Shown here piece after piece: positions 7,952-16,924 of a DNA stretch of 64,000 bases (positions are counted from its first letter, which is position 1; the number at the start of each line of letters is the position of its first letter). A program made the position numbers and the translations under genes. The notes below the pieces were generated by a model. The model saw nothing but the letters and a program-made list of their open reading frames with translations, was not told the origin of the DNA and did not search any database. Source of the DNA: Ornatilinea sp. (GTDB taxonomy: Bacteria; Chloroflexota; Anaerolineae; Anaerolineales; Anaerolineaceae); assembly GCA_018433975.1 (NCBI GenBank), contig JAHDQE010000017.1, positions 1-64,000 on the forward strand, read 5' to 3'.

Positions 7952-8872
7952 GTGATTAAAGTTAATAATCTAAAAAAGTCGTTTGGTGCCGTGGAAGCTT
8001 TGCGGGACGTTAGTTTTGAGATTGCTTCCGGGGAAATTGTGGGTCTGCTGGGTCCAAATGGTGCGGGGAAAACCACGATCATCAAAACCATTACAGGCTA
8101 TTTGCAGCCTGATTATGGGACTGTTTATGTATATGGTTTGAATGTCGTTACAAATACTCACCAGGTGCAGCAAAAAATTGGCTACTTACCGGAGAGCGCG
8201 CCTTTATATCCTGAACTGTCGGTACAGTCTTATTTGAAAATGATTGCGGATTTGCGACAAATTCCGGAAGAAGATCAATTGGCCCGAATTTCCGAAGTGG
8301 TGTATGCGGTGGGTCTGGAGGACTATTTGGTCCGCCCAATTGGACATTTGAGCAAGGGATACCGTCAGCGGGTTGGATTGGCTCAGGCCATTTTGCATAA
8401 CCCTGAACTGCTCATTTTGGATGAACCAACTGTTGGGCTGGACCCCACGCAGATTGTCGAAATACGCCGTTTGATCAAAAGGCTGTCGCAGCACAGTACG
8501 GTTCTTTTTTCAACTCATATCCTGCCTGAAGTTGAGGCACTGTGTGACCGGGTGGTTATTTTGATGCATGGAGAGGTTAAAGCGGATGCCAGACTTGCAG
8601 AATTGGCCACAACACAGGATGCAATTTTAGTGCTGGGTGAAAATGTGGCCGGTGTCAAGAAACAGCTCCTGGAAATGGGAGGGGTTGAAAACGTGGAAAC
8701 TTTCCAGAATCCGGATGGTTATGCAGCTTTCCGGGTTATCGCTCAAGCGGACCGGGATATCAATCCGGCAATTTACGAATTGGCCTCTCAGAATCACTGG
8801 CCGCTGCGAGAACTGCGAAGAGATGTCCGAACATTGGAAATGGTATTTAACGATTTGGCAATGGCATCGTGA
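7952..8872 (+). CDS. ABC transporter ATP-binding protein, GldA-like
   Basis: This cytoplasmic ATPase energises the exporter encoded next to it. The nucleotide-binding domain carries Walker A GPNGAGKTT (about residue 35), signature motif LSKGYRQRVGLAQAI, Walker B LLILDEPTVGLDP and an STHILPEVEALCDR switch region. The roughly 80 residues after the core match the C-terminal extension of gliding-family (GldA) ATPases. The GTG start at 7952 is preceded by AGGAGGGTAG, a strong ribosome-binding site. It overlaps or abuts the permease gene, so the two are translationally coupled. The substrate is unknown. Despite the Gld name, nothing here indicates gliding; this cassette type is widespread outside gliders. 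Confidence 0.9.
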   Translation: MIKVNNLKKSFGAVEALRDVSFEIASGEIVGLLGPNGAGKTTIIKTITGYLQPDYGTVYVYGLNVVTNTHQVQQKIGYLPESAPLYPELSVQSYLKMIADLRQIPEEDQLARISEVVYAVGLEDYLVRPIGHLSKGYRQRVGLAQAILHNPELLILDEPTVGLDPTQIVEIRRLIKRLSQHSTVLFSTHILPEVEALCDRVVILMHGEVKADARLAELATTQDAILVLGENVAGVKKQLLEMGGVENVETFQNPDGYAAFRVIAQADRDINPAIYELASQNHWPLRELRRDVRTLEMVFNDLAMAS

Positions 8873-8880
8873 GGTGTTTG

Positions 8881-11769
8881 ATGAGGCAAGTTTTAGCAAT
8901 TACAAAAAAGGAATTGGATAGTTATTTCGGATCGCTTCTGGCAATTATCTTTTTGGGAGTATTTCTGGGCGCGGTTCTGTTTGTGTTTTATTATGTAGAG
9001 ACGTTCTTCGCAAGGGGCATTGCGGATGTGCGCCCGATGTTTAAATGGATGCCGGTGCTGATGCTTTTCTTGCTGTCCGCTTTAACGATGCGGCAGTGGA
9101 GTGAAGAGCAGCATTCGGGAACCATGGAAATTCTTTTAACTTTACCGGTGAACCACTGGCAGCTGGTGTTGGGTAAGTTCCTGGCCGTGATGACCATGAT
9201 CGTGATTGCGCTGGCAATGACTTTGCCCATTCCAATTCTGGTTTCTAAATTGGGAAATCTCGATTGGGGTCCGGTTTTTGGGGGGTATCTGGCCGCAATA
9301 CTGATGTCGGGGGCATATGCCGCAATTGGTCTGTTTGTTTCTTCCCGGACAGATAATCAAATTGTCTCTTTAATTGTGACCATGCTCGTGGGTGGAATTT
9401 TTTATCTCGTTGGTACGCAGGGAGTGACCAACTATACCAGCGGAGCCACATCAGAAATCCTTCGAGCGCTTGGCACAGGAAGCCGGTTTGAAAGCATTCA
9501 GCGCGGTGTGATTGACCTGCGGGATCTGGTGTATTACCTTTCCCTGACCGGTATATTCCTGCTGCTGAATGTAGTTTCCTTAGATGCGCTGCGGTGGAGC
9601 AAAGAACAGAAACTCTACAAGCGCGACCAGCTTTGGACGGCTTCCCTGCTCAGCCTTAACTTGCTCCTGCTCAATGTCTGGTTCTACCCGTTGAAAGGTC
9701 TGCGGTTGGATTTAACAGAACAGAAGGAGTTCACCATTTCCCAGACAACCCGGAACCTGATTCAGGGTTTACCGGAACCGTTATTGATCCGGGCTTATAT
9801 CAGCGATAAAACGCATCCCTTGCTGGCGCCTTTGAAATCTGAAATTGAAGATATGCTTCAAGAATATAAAATTGCATCCGGCGGGAAGATCACGGTAGAA
9901 GTGATTGACCCCTTGAAAGATCCCGAGATTGAAGCAGAAGCCAACCAGACTTATGGTATCCGTGCTACACCGTTTCAGATTTCCGGACAAAATGAGGCTT
10001 CAATTATCAATTCCTATTTTGATATCCTCTTGCGGTACGGCGATCAGTCGGTTGTCCTGAGTTATAAAGATTTAATTGAAATCCAACAATCCTACAATGG
10101 GGTGGAAGTGCAGTTAAGAAACCTGGAATATGATCTGACAAGTGCCATCAAGAAAGTTGTGACCGGTTTCCAGAGCATTGATTCCATGCTGGCTGCATTG
10201 GACCAGCCGGTAAACTTAACGCTGTATCTCACCCCGGATACACTTCCTCAACAGGAAGTCGAAATTGAGCAGCTTGTTGAAAAAGTGGGTGGAGAAATTC
10301 AGGAACAATCTAACGGAAAGTTGGTCTTCGAAATTGTCAATCCTGATGCTCCCGGTAGTAAAGTGACCCGGGACATGCTGGCAAATGATTATGGCGTGTC
10401 CCCGTTCCCAACCTCTCTGTTTTCAACAGATTCGTATTATTTCCACCTGATTTTGCAAAATGGCGATAATATGCAGGTGATTTACCCACCCACTGAGGTG
10501 AATGAAGCCGATGTTCGTACATCCATCGAATCCGCGTTGAAGCGCTCCTCAACCGGTTTCTTGAAAGTTATTGGGTTATGGGTTCCACCGAATACCCCAA
10601 CACAGGATATGTTTGGGCAGACGGTACAGCCTATTTCCTCTTACCAGTTAGTTCGAGAACAACTGAGCCAGGAATATACCGTACAAAGTGTGGATCTCAC
10701 AACCGGACAGGTTCCATTTAATATCGACGCCCTGGTCGTGGTTGCACCCCAGAATATGACGGACCTGGAAAAGTTCGCAATTGACCAATATCTGATGCGG
10801 GGCGGTGCGGTGGTTATTGCCGCTACGCAAAATACACTGGACTCTGATCCTTACCAGGGGTATCTGACCGTGAATCCTGTAGAGGGGGGATTGGATGATG
10901 TGCTGGAGAGCTATGGTGTGAATTTGTCCCAATCCATGGTGATGGATCAGCAAAATGCTGCCTTCCCGGTACTGGTTTCCAGGGACGCAGGAGGAGCCCA
11001 AATTCAGGAAATACAGGCTGTAAACTATCCTTTCTTTGTTGACGTTCGCCAGAATCAAATGAACCCGGACAGTCTGATCTCTGCCAATTTACCGGCTTTG
11101 AGTATGAACTGGGCATCCCCTGTTGAACTGGACAAAGACAAAAATGCGGACCGAAACACGACCGAGCTTATGTGGTCAAGTGATCAATCCTGGCTAACCG
11201 AAGATTTGAATATCCAACCGGATTTTGATACCTATCCGGAATTTGGGTTTGCAATTGGCGATAATCCAACTTCCTACCCGCTGGCGGTTTCCATCGAAGG
11301 CACTTTCGAAAGTTATTTCAAGGGGAAATCAGCTCCCGCAGTTGAAAGTGGGACAGCGGCTGAAGGTACGGACACAACGGCCCAATCTGATATGATGGTG
11401 ATTGAGCAATCACCCGACACAGCACGCCTGGTGGTTATTGGCAGTGCCGGCTTTATTGATGATTTTGCACTGGACCTTTCGGCAAGATTAACCCAGGATT
11501 ATTATCTCAACAACCTGCAATTTATCCAAAACACGGTTGATTGGGCAGTTGAAGATGAAGACCTGCTGGGTATTCGATCCAGAGGTACAACAACGCGAAT
11601 CTTGAACTCCTTGACGGACCAACAGCGGACCAATTGGGAAGTGACCAGTTTTGTTATGGAGTTTATACTGCTGGCAATTGTGTTTGTGTATTGGCAATTG
11701 CGCAAACGGAATGAACAACCTTTACAGTTGCTTCCGGTTCATGCGGAAGATAAAGAAAAAAGTAAGTAA
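8881..11769 (+). CDS. ABC-2 permease fused to GldG-like extracytoplasmic domain
   Basis: Two parts that are separate GldF and GldG proteins in Bacteroidota are one polypeptide here. Residues 1-240 form an ABC-2 type permease with about six membrane segments (start MRQVLAITKKELDSYFGS). A further membrane segment (TASLLSLNLLLLNVWFY) leads into a long extracytoplasmic GldG/ABC-auxiliary region, up to about residue 925. That region has the LDLTEQKEFTIS start, the IDPLKDPEIEAEANQTYGI motif and a GATase-like fold region (ALVVVAPQNMTDLEKFAIDQ). A C-terminal membrane helix (FILLAIVFVYW) and a short basic tail end the protein. A GTG start at 8869 is possible; ATG 8881 is chosen because GAGG lies six bases before it. 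The substrate is unknown. Confidence 0.85.
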   Translation: MRQVLAITKKELDSYFGSLLAIIFLGVFLGAVLFVFYYVETFFARGIADVRPMFKWMPVLMLFLLSALTMRQWSEEQHSGTMEILLTLPVNHWQLVLGKFLAVMTMIVIALAMTLPIPILVSKLGNLDWGPVFGGYLAAILMSGAYAAIGLFVSSRTDNQIVSLIVTMLVGGIFYLVGTQGVTNYTSGATSEILRALGTGSRFESIQRGVIDLRDLVYYLSLTGIFLLLNVVSLDALRWSKEQKLYKRDQLWTASLLSLNLLLLNVWFYPLKGLRLDLTEQKEFTISQTTRNLIQGLPEPLLIRAYISDKTHPLLAPLKSEIEDMLQEYKIASGGKITVEVIDPLKDPEIEAEANQTYGIRATPFQISGQNEASIINSYFDILLRYGDQSVVLSYKDLIEIQQSYNGVEVQLRNLEYDLTSAIKKVVTGFQSIDSMLAALDQPVNLTLYLTPDTLPQQEVEIEQLVEKVGGEIQEQSNGKLVFEIVNPDAPGSKVTRDMLANDYGVSPFPTSLFSTDSYYFHLILQNGDNMQVIYPPTEVNEADVRTSIESALKRSSTGFLKVIGLWVPPNTPTQDMFGQTVQPISSYQLVREQLSQEYTVQSVDLTTGQVPFNIDALVVVAPQNMTDLEKFAIDQYLMRGGAVVIAATQNTLDSDPYQGYLTVNPVEGGLDDVLESYGVNLSQSMVMDQQNAAFPVLVSRDAGGAQIQEIQAVNYPFFVDVRQNQMNPDSLISANLPALSMNWASPVELDKDKNADRNTTELMWSSDQSWLTEDLNIQPDFDTYPEFGFAIGDNPTSYPLAVSIEGTFESYFKGKSAPAVESGTAAEGTDTTAQSDMMVIEQSPDTARLVVIGSAGFIDDFALDLSARLTQDYYLNNLQFIQNTVDWAVEDEDLLGIRSRGTTTRILNSLTDQQRTNWEVTSFVMEFILLAIVFVYWQLRKRNEQPLQLLPVHAEDKEKSK

Positions 11770-11792
11770 GGAATTTTTCCAGGAGCAGTGAA

Positions 11793-12764
11793 ATGACGAA
11801 AATTCAAAAGATTCTTTCTGGAATCCTTGTACTACAAATTGGTTTGATTGGCTGGGTTTTCTGGCCAAAAGAAACAACCAACACCCAGAAAACTTTACTG
11901 CTGGGAGATTTAAAAGCGGATAATGTTGTGGATTTAAAAATCACAGATGACACTGGTAAAATGATCCATTTTGCGAAAAGTGGTTCGGTGTGGACAATTC
12001 CAGAGGTAGGGGAGTATCCTGCTGATGGTGAAAAGATTCAGAATATTCTTGAAAGCATTGCAAAAATTGATACAGGAAGAATGATTACTGAAACTGAAGC
12101 CAGCCATAAGCAGCTGCAAGTTGCAGATACAGACTATGCACGGAAAGTCGATTTGGTCATGGCGGATGGAACAGATATTGAATTCTTCGTAGGAAGCAGC
12201 GCCGGCGCCAGTGCAGTTCATGTGCGTAAGTCTGGTGATGCGATGGTGTATCTGACAGGAGAGATCAGTAGTTATGAACTCGACACATCCAGCGGTAATT
12301 GGATTGACACGACTTATGTGAATGTGCCTTCGACAACGATTACGGCCATCTCCATAAGCAATCAGAACGCTGATCTTATCTTCCAAAAGGATTCTAGCGG
12401 CGGCTGGCAGCTATCCGGCCTAGCTCCTGAAGAGTCGGTTATTGGGTCGGCCGTAGATCGAATTGCAGGTTCAGCGGCAGTGATGCGGATGGTTGAACCG
12501 ATCTCAATCGAGGATAACCCGGTGTTTGGTCTGGATGCACCATCGGCCACGGTGATATTTACCTCTGAAGATGAGGAAGGCAATGTTTCCACGCACCAGA
12601 TTCTGATCGGCGGTCAGGATGATAATGGCAACTATTATGCGCATTATCTGGAATCGGAATATATTGTAACGATATCCGCTTATACGGCGGAGCAATTTAC
12701 CAATGCTGTTCGGAGTGACTTTGTTGAAACGCCGGCCACACCTACCAGTCCGGCTGTCGAATAA
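11793..12764 (+). CDS. DUF4340 domain-containing protein
   Basis: DUF4340 proteins usually follow GldG-like genes and are thought to be periplasmic or extracellular accessory proteins of the same exporter; their molecular role is unknown. The 323 residues start with a single N-terminal anchor (ILSGILVLQIGLIGWVFW, residues 7-24). A repeated two-lobed region follows, with DLKITDDTGKMIHFAKSG early and FGLDAPSATVIFTSEDE late, the usual DUF4340 pattern. It begins 23 bases after the permease-GldG fusion with AGGAGC ahead of the ATG, and a strong terminator follows, so it closes a three-gene operon. Confidence 0.85.
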   Translation: MTKIQKILSGILVLQIGLIGWVFWPKETTNTQKTLLLGDLKADNVVDLKITDDTGKMIHFAKSGSVWTIPEVGEYPADGEKIQNILESIAKIDTGRMITETEASHKQLQVADTDYARKVDLVMADGTDIEFFVGSSAGASAVHVRKSGDAMVYLTGEISSYELDTSSGNWIDTTYVNVPSTTITAISISNQNADLIFQKDSSGGWQLSGLAPEESVIGSAVDRIAGSAAVMRMVEPISIEDNPVFGLDAPSATVIFTSEDEEGNVSTHQILIGGQDDNGNYYAHYLESEYIVTISAYTAEQFTNAVRSDFVETPATPTSPAVE

Positions 12765-12792
12765 CACAACAGGATTCTAGCTGGTAATCGAA

Positions 12793-12822
12793 GGAGCGGC
12801 GTCTTATTGCCGCTCCTTTTTT
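12793..12822 (+). terminator. Intrinsic terminator of the GldA-like exporter operon
   Basis: A perfect 8-bp GC-rich stem (GGAGCGGC 12793-12800 with GCCGCTCC 12809-12816) with an eight-base loop is followed by six T residues. Confidence 0.92.
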
Positions 12823-12835
12823 ATCCTTTTACAGG

Positions 12836-12866
12836 TTGTTTTTTTCTCTGTTGGATACAGTATAAT
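12836..12866 (+). promoter_or_regulatory. Putative promoter of the AcoX-like gene
   Basis: A perfect TATAAT lies at 12861-12866, 42 bases before the start codon. The best upstream partner is TTGTTT at 12836-12841 with a long 19-base spacer. It lies just after the preceding terminator, where a new promoter is needed. Confidence 0.5.
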
Positions 12867-12907
12867 GGCAGCATTGTCATTAATAATTAAAAAGGATCTC
12901 TGAATCG

Positions 12908-13921
12908 ATGAGTACGATAGGCGTTATTGCAAACCCAGAGTCTGGGAAAGATATTCGTAGATTGGTCGGCAACGCTATTTCGATTGATAACCAGCAAAAA
13001 TTGAATATTGTCAAACGTATTCTGGTTGCCGCGACCGAGATGGGCGTTGAGCAGGTGCTGATTATGCCCGAAATATTCGGCTTTGGAGAACGGGCGTTGG
13101 ATGATTTAAAAAATTACCCAACTGTAGCAAGTGGGGCGAAGATCCTGGACATGGTTCCTCGCCATGCACCGGAAGATACGCCAAAAGCGGTTGAACTGAT
13201 GCGCGAAGCAGGCGCAAAGTGTATTGTGGTATTGGGTGGGGATGGGACCTGCCGTTTGGCTTCAAAGACTTCAGGTGAAGTTCCACTTCTTCCTATCTCA
13301 TCGGGAACCAATAACGTAGTCCCCAATTTCATCGAAGGGACCGTTGCCGGTTTGGCGGCAGCGTATGTTGCCCAACACGCTGGCGAAGATCGACCCAAAG
13401 AGGATCTGTGCTGGCGGCATAAGCGTCTGGTTATTAAGGTCAATGGTGAAGAAGTTGACCACGCATTGGTGGATGCCGCTGTGGTGAATACGGATTTTGT
13501 GGGGTCCAAAGCGGTCTGGGATGCGGACCTCATCAAGCAGGTTTTTGTGACGCGCGCGGACCCGGTGAATATCGGCATTTCTTCGGTGATTGGAATGGTC
13601 CAGAAAGTGGCGGCGGATGAACCTTCCGGGGCATATGTCACCATGGGAGGGCAGAAGCAGCGGGTTCAATCAACCATTATTCCGGGAAAATTGATCCCTG
13701 TGGATTTCGATGAAATTGTCAGGATGAAACCGGGTGTAGATTATGATATTGTTGACATAAGACCTGTCACTATCGCGTTGGATGGTGAGCGCCAGGTAGT
13801 GATCTACAATACTGACCGGGTGCAGGTTGAATTGCAGACAGACGGCCCCTGGCTGGTGGATGTGGAAAAAACTCTTGAGTTGGCCGTCGCTCAAAACGAA
13901 TATTTGACACAGCTTTCTTAA
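12908..13921 (+). CDS. ATP-NAD kinase family protein, AcoX-like
   Basis: The fold belongs to the NAD kinase/diacylglycerol kinase superfamily. Visible motifs are IGVIANPESGKDIRR at the N terminus, the glycine-rich CIVVLGGDGTCRLASK with the GGDGT signature, and LLPISSGTNNVVPNF with the expected S-G-T-N substrate loop. The 337 residues and the ending resemble AcoX, an uncharacterised protein from acetoin catabolism clusters. No acetoin dehydrogenase genes are nearby, so acetoin is not supported as the context. The gene is monocistronic, with its own promoter and terminator. A role as NAD kinase or as a kinase of another small molecule is possible. The family is secure, the substrate is not. Confidence 0.8.
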   Translation: MSTIGVIANPESGKDIRRLVGNAISIDNQQKLNIVKRILVAATEMGVEQVLIMPEIFGFGERALDDLKNYPTVASGAKILDMVPRHAPEDTPKAVELMREAGAKCIVVLGGDGTCRLASKTSGEVPLLPISSGTNNVVPNFIEGTVAGLAAAYVAQHAGEDRPKEDLCWRHKRLVIKVNGEEVDHALVDAAVVNTDFVGSKAVWDADLIKQVFVTRADPVNIGISSVIGMVQKVAADEPSGAYVTMGGQKQRVQSTIIPGKLIPVDFDEIVRMKPGVDYDIVDIRPVTIALDGERQVVIYNTDRVQVELQTDGPWLVDVEKTLELAVAQNEYLTQLS

Positions 13922-13939
13922 TGAAAAGGATTATTTATG

Positions 13940-13980
13940 AACACTCCGCGCAACGTAAAAAAGTTACGCGGAGTGTTTTT
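13940..13980 (+). terminator. Intrinsic terminator after the AcoX-like gene
   Basis: An 11-bp perfect stem (AACACTCCGCG 13940-13950 with CGCGGAGTGTT 13967-13977) is followed by a T run. The A-rich flank also allows weak activity on the other strand. Confidence 0.92.
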
Positions 13981-14037
13981 AGTTCTGTATATAAATCCAT
14001 AAAGGCTTTATAAGCACGTTGTAAATCCGTTCCCATA

Positions 14038-14078
14038 TATAATGGAAATAAGCATCTACTAATCATATCAGGAAGGAG
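14038..14078 (+). promoter_or_regulatory. -10 element and strong ribosome-binding site of the YjbQ gene
   Basis: A TATAAT lies at 14038-14043; no convincing -35 is placed at the right distance. GGAAGGAG at 14071-14078 precedes the ATG at 14087 by eight bases and fixes that start. Confidence 0.45.
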
Positions 14079-14086
14079 AATTACAG

Positions 14087-14506
14087 ATGAAAAGCTACCG
14101 CAAGGAATTGTGGTTTACTGTGCCGGCCCGAAGAGGATTGATTAATATCACCCCACAGGTGGAAGCCTGTTTGCGAGAAAGCGGAGTTCAGGAGGGGTTG
14201 GTGCTGGTCAATGCTATGAATATCACTGCTTCGGTTTTTATTAATGATGATGAACCAGGTTTGCACCAGGATTATGAGGAATGGCTGGAGCAGCTTGCTC
14301 CACACGAACCGGTCAGCCATTACCGGCATAACCGCACCGGAGAGGATAATGGCGATGCGCACCTGAAGCGGCAAATCATGGGAAGAGAAGTGGTGGTGGC
14401 GATCACGAATGGCCGGCTGGATTTTGGAACCTGGGAGCAGATCTTTTATGGGGAGTTTGATGGCCGGCGCAGAAAACATGTGCTGGTGAAAATTATTGGC
14501 GAATAG
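14087..14506 (+). CDS. YjbQ family protein (UPF0047)
   Basis: This 139-residue protein matches the small YjbQ/UPF0047 family in full length. Conserved features are the [19 protein letters not shown] stretch, the [18 protein letters not shown] block rich in Asn, Asp and His, and the [20 protein letters not shown] ending. Some members have been reported to have weak thiamine-phosphate synthase activity, but the physiological role is not settled and no thiamine genes are nearby. A start with a strong ribosome-binding site and a terminator on its 3' side show a single-gene unit. Confidence 0.92.
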   Translation: MKSYRKELWFTVPARRGLINITPQVEACLRESGVQEGLVLVNAMNITASVFINDDEPGLHQDYEEWLEQLAPHEPVSHYRHNRTGEDNGDAHLKRQIMGREVVVAITNGRLDFGTWEQIFYGEFDGRRRKHVLVKIIGE

Positions 14507-14526
14507 AATTCGGTAAAAGACTTTTC

Positions 14527-14556
14527 AATGCGCCCTTTGGGGTGCATTTTCTTTTT
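14527..14556 (+). terminator. Intrinsic terminator after the YjbQ gene
   Basis: A 9-bp stem (AATGCGCCC 14527-14535 with GGGTGCATT 14540-14548, one G-T pair) closes a four-base loop and runs into TTTTCTTTTT. Confidence 0.85.
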
Positions 14557-14587
14557 AAGGGATGGGATTGGGCTGAGATGATTTTTT

Positions 14588-15520
14588 GTGACGAATGCAG
14601 ATGAATGGCGTGACATCTGTCCCTTGCAGCATCGTTTCAACTTCGAGATAATTGCGCCCGTGTTTTCAACGACCCTTCATCGCTCACAAATATTTGGACA
14701 ACCCACACGGGGGAAAACCGCACGCAACCGGTTGAGACGTGTGGATAATTTCGTCCTGATGTACGATTCGCATCTCCTGCGCAGAAAATCCGGCGCGTAT
14801 CGGGATGCGATGTTTGTAGATCTGGGTTTTGGTGCCGAACCGTTCACCACGCTGGAGAGCTCCGAACGATTGCGCCGAACAAACCCGGATCTACGTGTTT
14901 TAGGGATAGAGATTGATCCGGAGAGAGTGACAGCCGCGAAACCTTATGCAGACCGCAGAACGGACTTCAGGGTTGGGGGGTTTAACCTGCCCTTATATGC
15001 CGGGGAAAGCGTGCGGGCCATCCGTGCATTTAATGTGCTGCGCCAATATGATGAAGCAGAAGTGCGGGAATCGCATAACTTAATGGGAAGTTATCTTCTC
15101 CCCGGGGGGCTTTTAGTTGAAGGCACTTCAGACCCTTACGGCCGCGTGTGGACGGCGAATCTTTTGAGAAGACCGGAAAACACCCACACGGACCTGCCTT
15201 TGTCTCATGAAGCTCTGGTCTTCAGCACGAATTTCCGGTGGGGTTTCGAACCGGGGATATTTCAGCCGGTCCTTCCAAAAAATTATATCCATCGTATGAC
15301 CCCGGGCGAACCGATTTATGAGTTTCTGGAAGCCTGGAAATATGCTGCAAGGCTTACGATGCCATATAAGGATTTTGGTTTAAGACAATGGTTCTCGGCC
15401 AGCGCGTACGCGCTGGCCGATCAGGGGTATCCAATTGATTTGCGGAGGCGACTTCTCCGCAAAGGATATTTAATCTGGAAATTGAATGACGGTATCCATC
15501 TTCCGGAATCCGCTGTGTAA
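14588..15520 (+). CDS. Class I SAM-methyltransferase-like protein
   Basis: The 310-residue protein has a Rossmann-type SAM-binding core. Motif I is MFVDLGFGAEPFTTLE (near residue 80), and VLGIEIDPERVTAAKPYA provides the acidic motif II residue. A later LLPGGLLVEGTSDPYGR resembles post-motif III of methyltransferases. The N-terminal 70 residues are basic (QPTRGKTARNRLRRVDNF). No substrate-specific motif is recognised. The only reasonable start is the GTG at 14588, which has a poor ribosome-binding site, so expression may be low. It is convergent with nagA. A methyl transfer role is likely from the fold but the target is unknown, and loss of catalysis cannot be excluded. Confidence 0.6.
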   Translation: MTNADEWRDICPLQHRFNFEIIAPVFSTTLHRSQIFGQPTRGKTARNRLRRVDNFVLMYDSHLLRRKSGAYRDAMFVDLGFGAEPFTTLESSERLRRTNPDLRVLGIEIDPERVTAAKPYADRRTDFRVGGFNLPLYAGESVRAIRAFNVLRQYDEAEVRESHNLMGSYLLPGGLLVEGTSDPYGRVWTANLLRRPENTHTDLPLSHEALVFSTNFRWGFEPGIFQPVLPKNYIHRMTPGEPIYEFLEAWKYAARLTMPYKDFGLRQWFSASAYALADQGYPIDLRRRLLRKGYLIWKLNDGIHLPESAV

Positions 15521-15557
15521 GGAGCCAATCGGTATGGCTGCTTTCCCCCGGAAGCGT

Positions 15558-16727
15558 TTATTGCTTCTGATACTTTAACACTCCCCGTACAAAAGTCATG
15601 CTCACATTCATATCTTCATCCAGCACAACAAGGCTGGCATCTTTTCCTGTTTCGAGGCTCCCCAGACGGTCCGCTGCACCCACGACCCTGGCAGGATTAA
15701 GTGAAGCCATTTGCACTGCCTGAGGCAGGGGAATGCCTATCGTTTTCACCAGATTTCGAAGATTCTGGTACATGGTAGTTATGCTCCCCGCAATGGTTCC
15801 ATCTTTCTGGGTGGCTTTACCGTCTTTGACGAAAGTCTCACGCCCTACCAGATAATACACACCATCTCCTAACCCTGCTCCGGCCATTGCATCGGTGATC
15901 ATTACCACACGATCCACCCCTAACGCGCGGATTACGACTTTAATCACCGCAGGATGAACATGGACCAGGTCTGTGATCAATTCAGCTGTGACATCGTCTG
16001 AAGAAAGGACGGCCCCTAACACACCGGGTTCCCGGTGGTTGAACCCGCGCATGGCGTTGCAGGTGTGGGTGACGTGATTAAAATTTCGAGATAGTGCGCT
16101 ACTGGCGGTTTCGTAATCACAATTGGTGTGTCCAAGGGCAACAACGATGTTGTTTTCCCTCAACAGGTCCGCGGCTTGATTTGCACCGGGAAGATCAGGA
16201 GCGATGGTGACCTGTTTGACCCAACCCCGGCTATTGTTCAGGTAGGATTGGATTTCCGCGAGATCCGGTGTGTGCAGCCAGGCGGGATTGAACGCACCTT
16301 TCTTTTCCGGACTGAGGAATGGACCTTCCAGGTGGAATCCAAGCCCTTCTGCACCGGCGAGACCCTCATCCAATTCAATTGCGTATTGATCCAGAATCGT
16401 GTTAAGCTCATCCGGATTGGGGGCGGAAACACTGCACAGAAAGCCGGTCACTCCCTGACTGACAACCCAGCTCGAATAATCCTGTAATTTTTGTGGATCG
16501 CCATTATCATCTCCGAAAGTGATGCCTTTTCCCCCATGAACGTGAATGTCGATCATGCCCGGGATGATAGTTTGTCCGTGCAGATCTATTGTGGAATCCG
16601 GGCGAGAAGGAAGTTCATTCCCAGGACCAATGAATTCTATTGTTCCGAAATCGGAAATTAAGAGGGCCGAGTTTTCCAGCGTTTTAGATGGAGTAATGAT
16701 TTTTGCGGAGGATAATACTATGCTCAT
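15558..16727 (-). CDS. nagA: N-acetylglucosamine-6-phosphate deacetylase
   Basis: NagA removes acetate from GlcNAc-6-phosphate, feeding amino-sugar breakdown or cell-wall recycling. The amidohydrolase signature is clear: IPGMIDIHVHGG has the His-x-His site, LGFHLEGPFLSPEKKGAFNP has the Glu ligand, and VALGHTNCDY, VTHTCNAM and VMITDAMAGAG supply the later His and the catalytic Asp. Length (389 residues) is standard. AAGGAT precedes the ATG at 16727. No nagB or sugar transporter adjoins it apart from the divergent MFS gene, so whether the two work together is open. Confidence 0.95.
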   Translation of the reverse strand: MSIVLSSAKIITPSKTLENSALLISDFGTIEFIGPGNELPSRPDSTIDLHGQTIIPGMIDIHVHGGKGITFGDDNGDPQKLQDYSSWVVSQGVTGFLCSVSAPNPDELNTILDQYAIELDEGLAGAEGLGFHLEGPFLSPEKKGAFNPAWLHTPDLAEIQSYLNNSRGWVKQVTIAPDLPGANQAADLLRENNIVVALGHTNCDYETASSALSRNFNHVTHTCNAMRGFNHREPGVLGAVLSSDDVTAELITDLVHVHPAVIKVVIRALGVDRVVMITDAMAGAGLGDGVYYLVGRETFVKDGKATQKDGTIAGSITTMYQNLRNLVKTIGIPLPQAVQMASLNPARVVGAADRLGSLETGKDASLVVLDEDMNVSMTFVRGVLKYQKQ

Positions 16728-16924
16728 ATCAGCATCCTTTTCATTGATTTCTGTATTGCATCTTATTTGTTTATATCATAATCCTCATTGTCATATAGGG
16801 GTAATCCTTGTGAATGATTTGCCGGTAATCTGTTTTGAAACAAAGGCGAATTCACCGAAAGTGAAAACAGGATTCTGCGGTAAGATTGAAGAAACACTAT
16901 TTGCCGGATTTCAAACATCATTCT

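Noticed and set aside
7866..12764. Gliding-motility operon
   Set aside because: The Gld-type cassette lacks all other gliding or type IX secretion genes here; such exporters are common in non-gliding bacteria.
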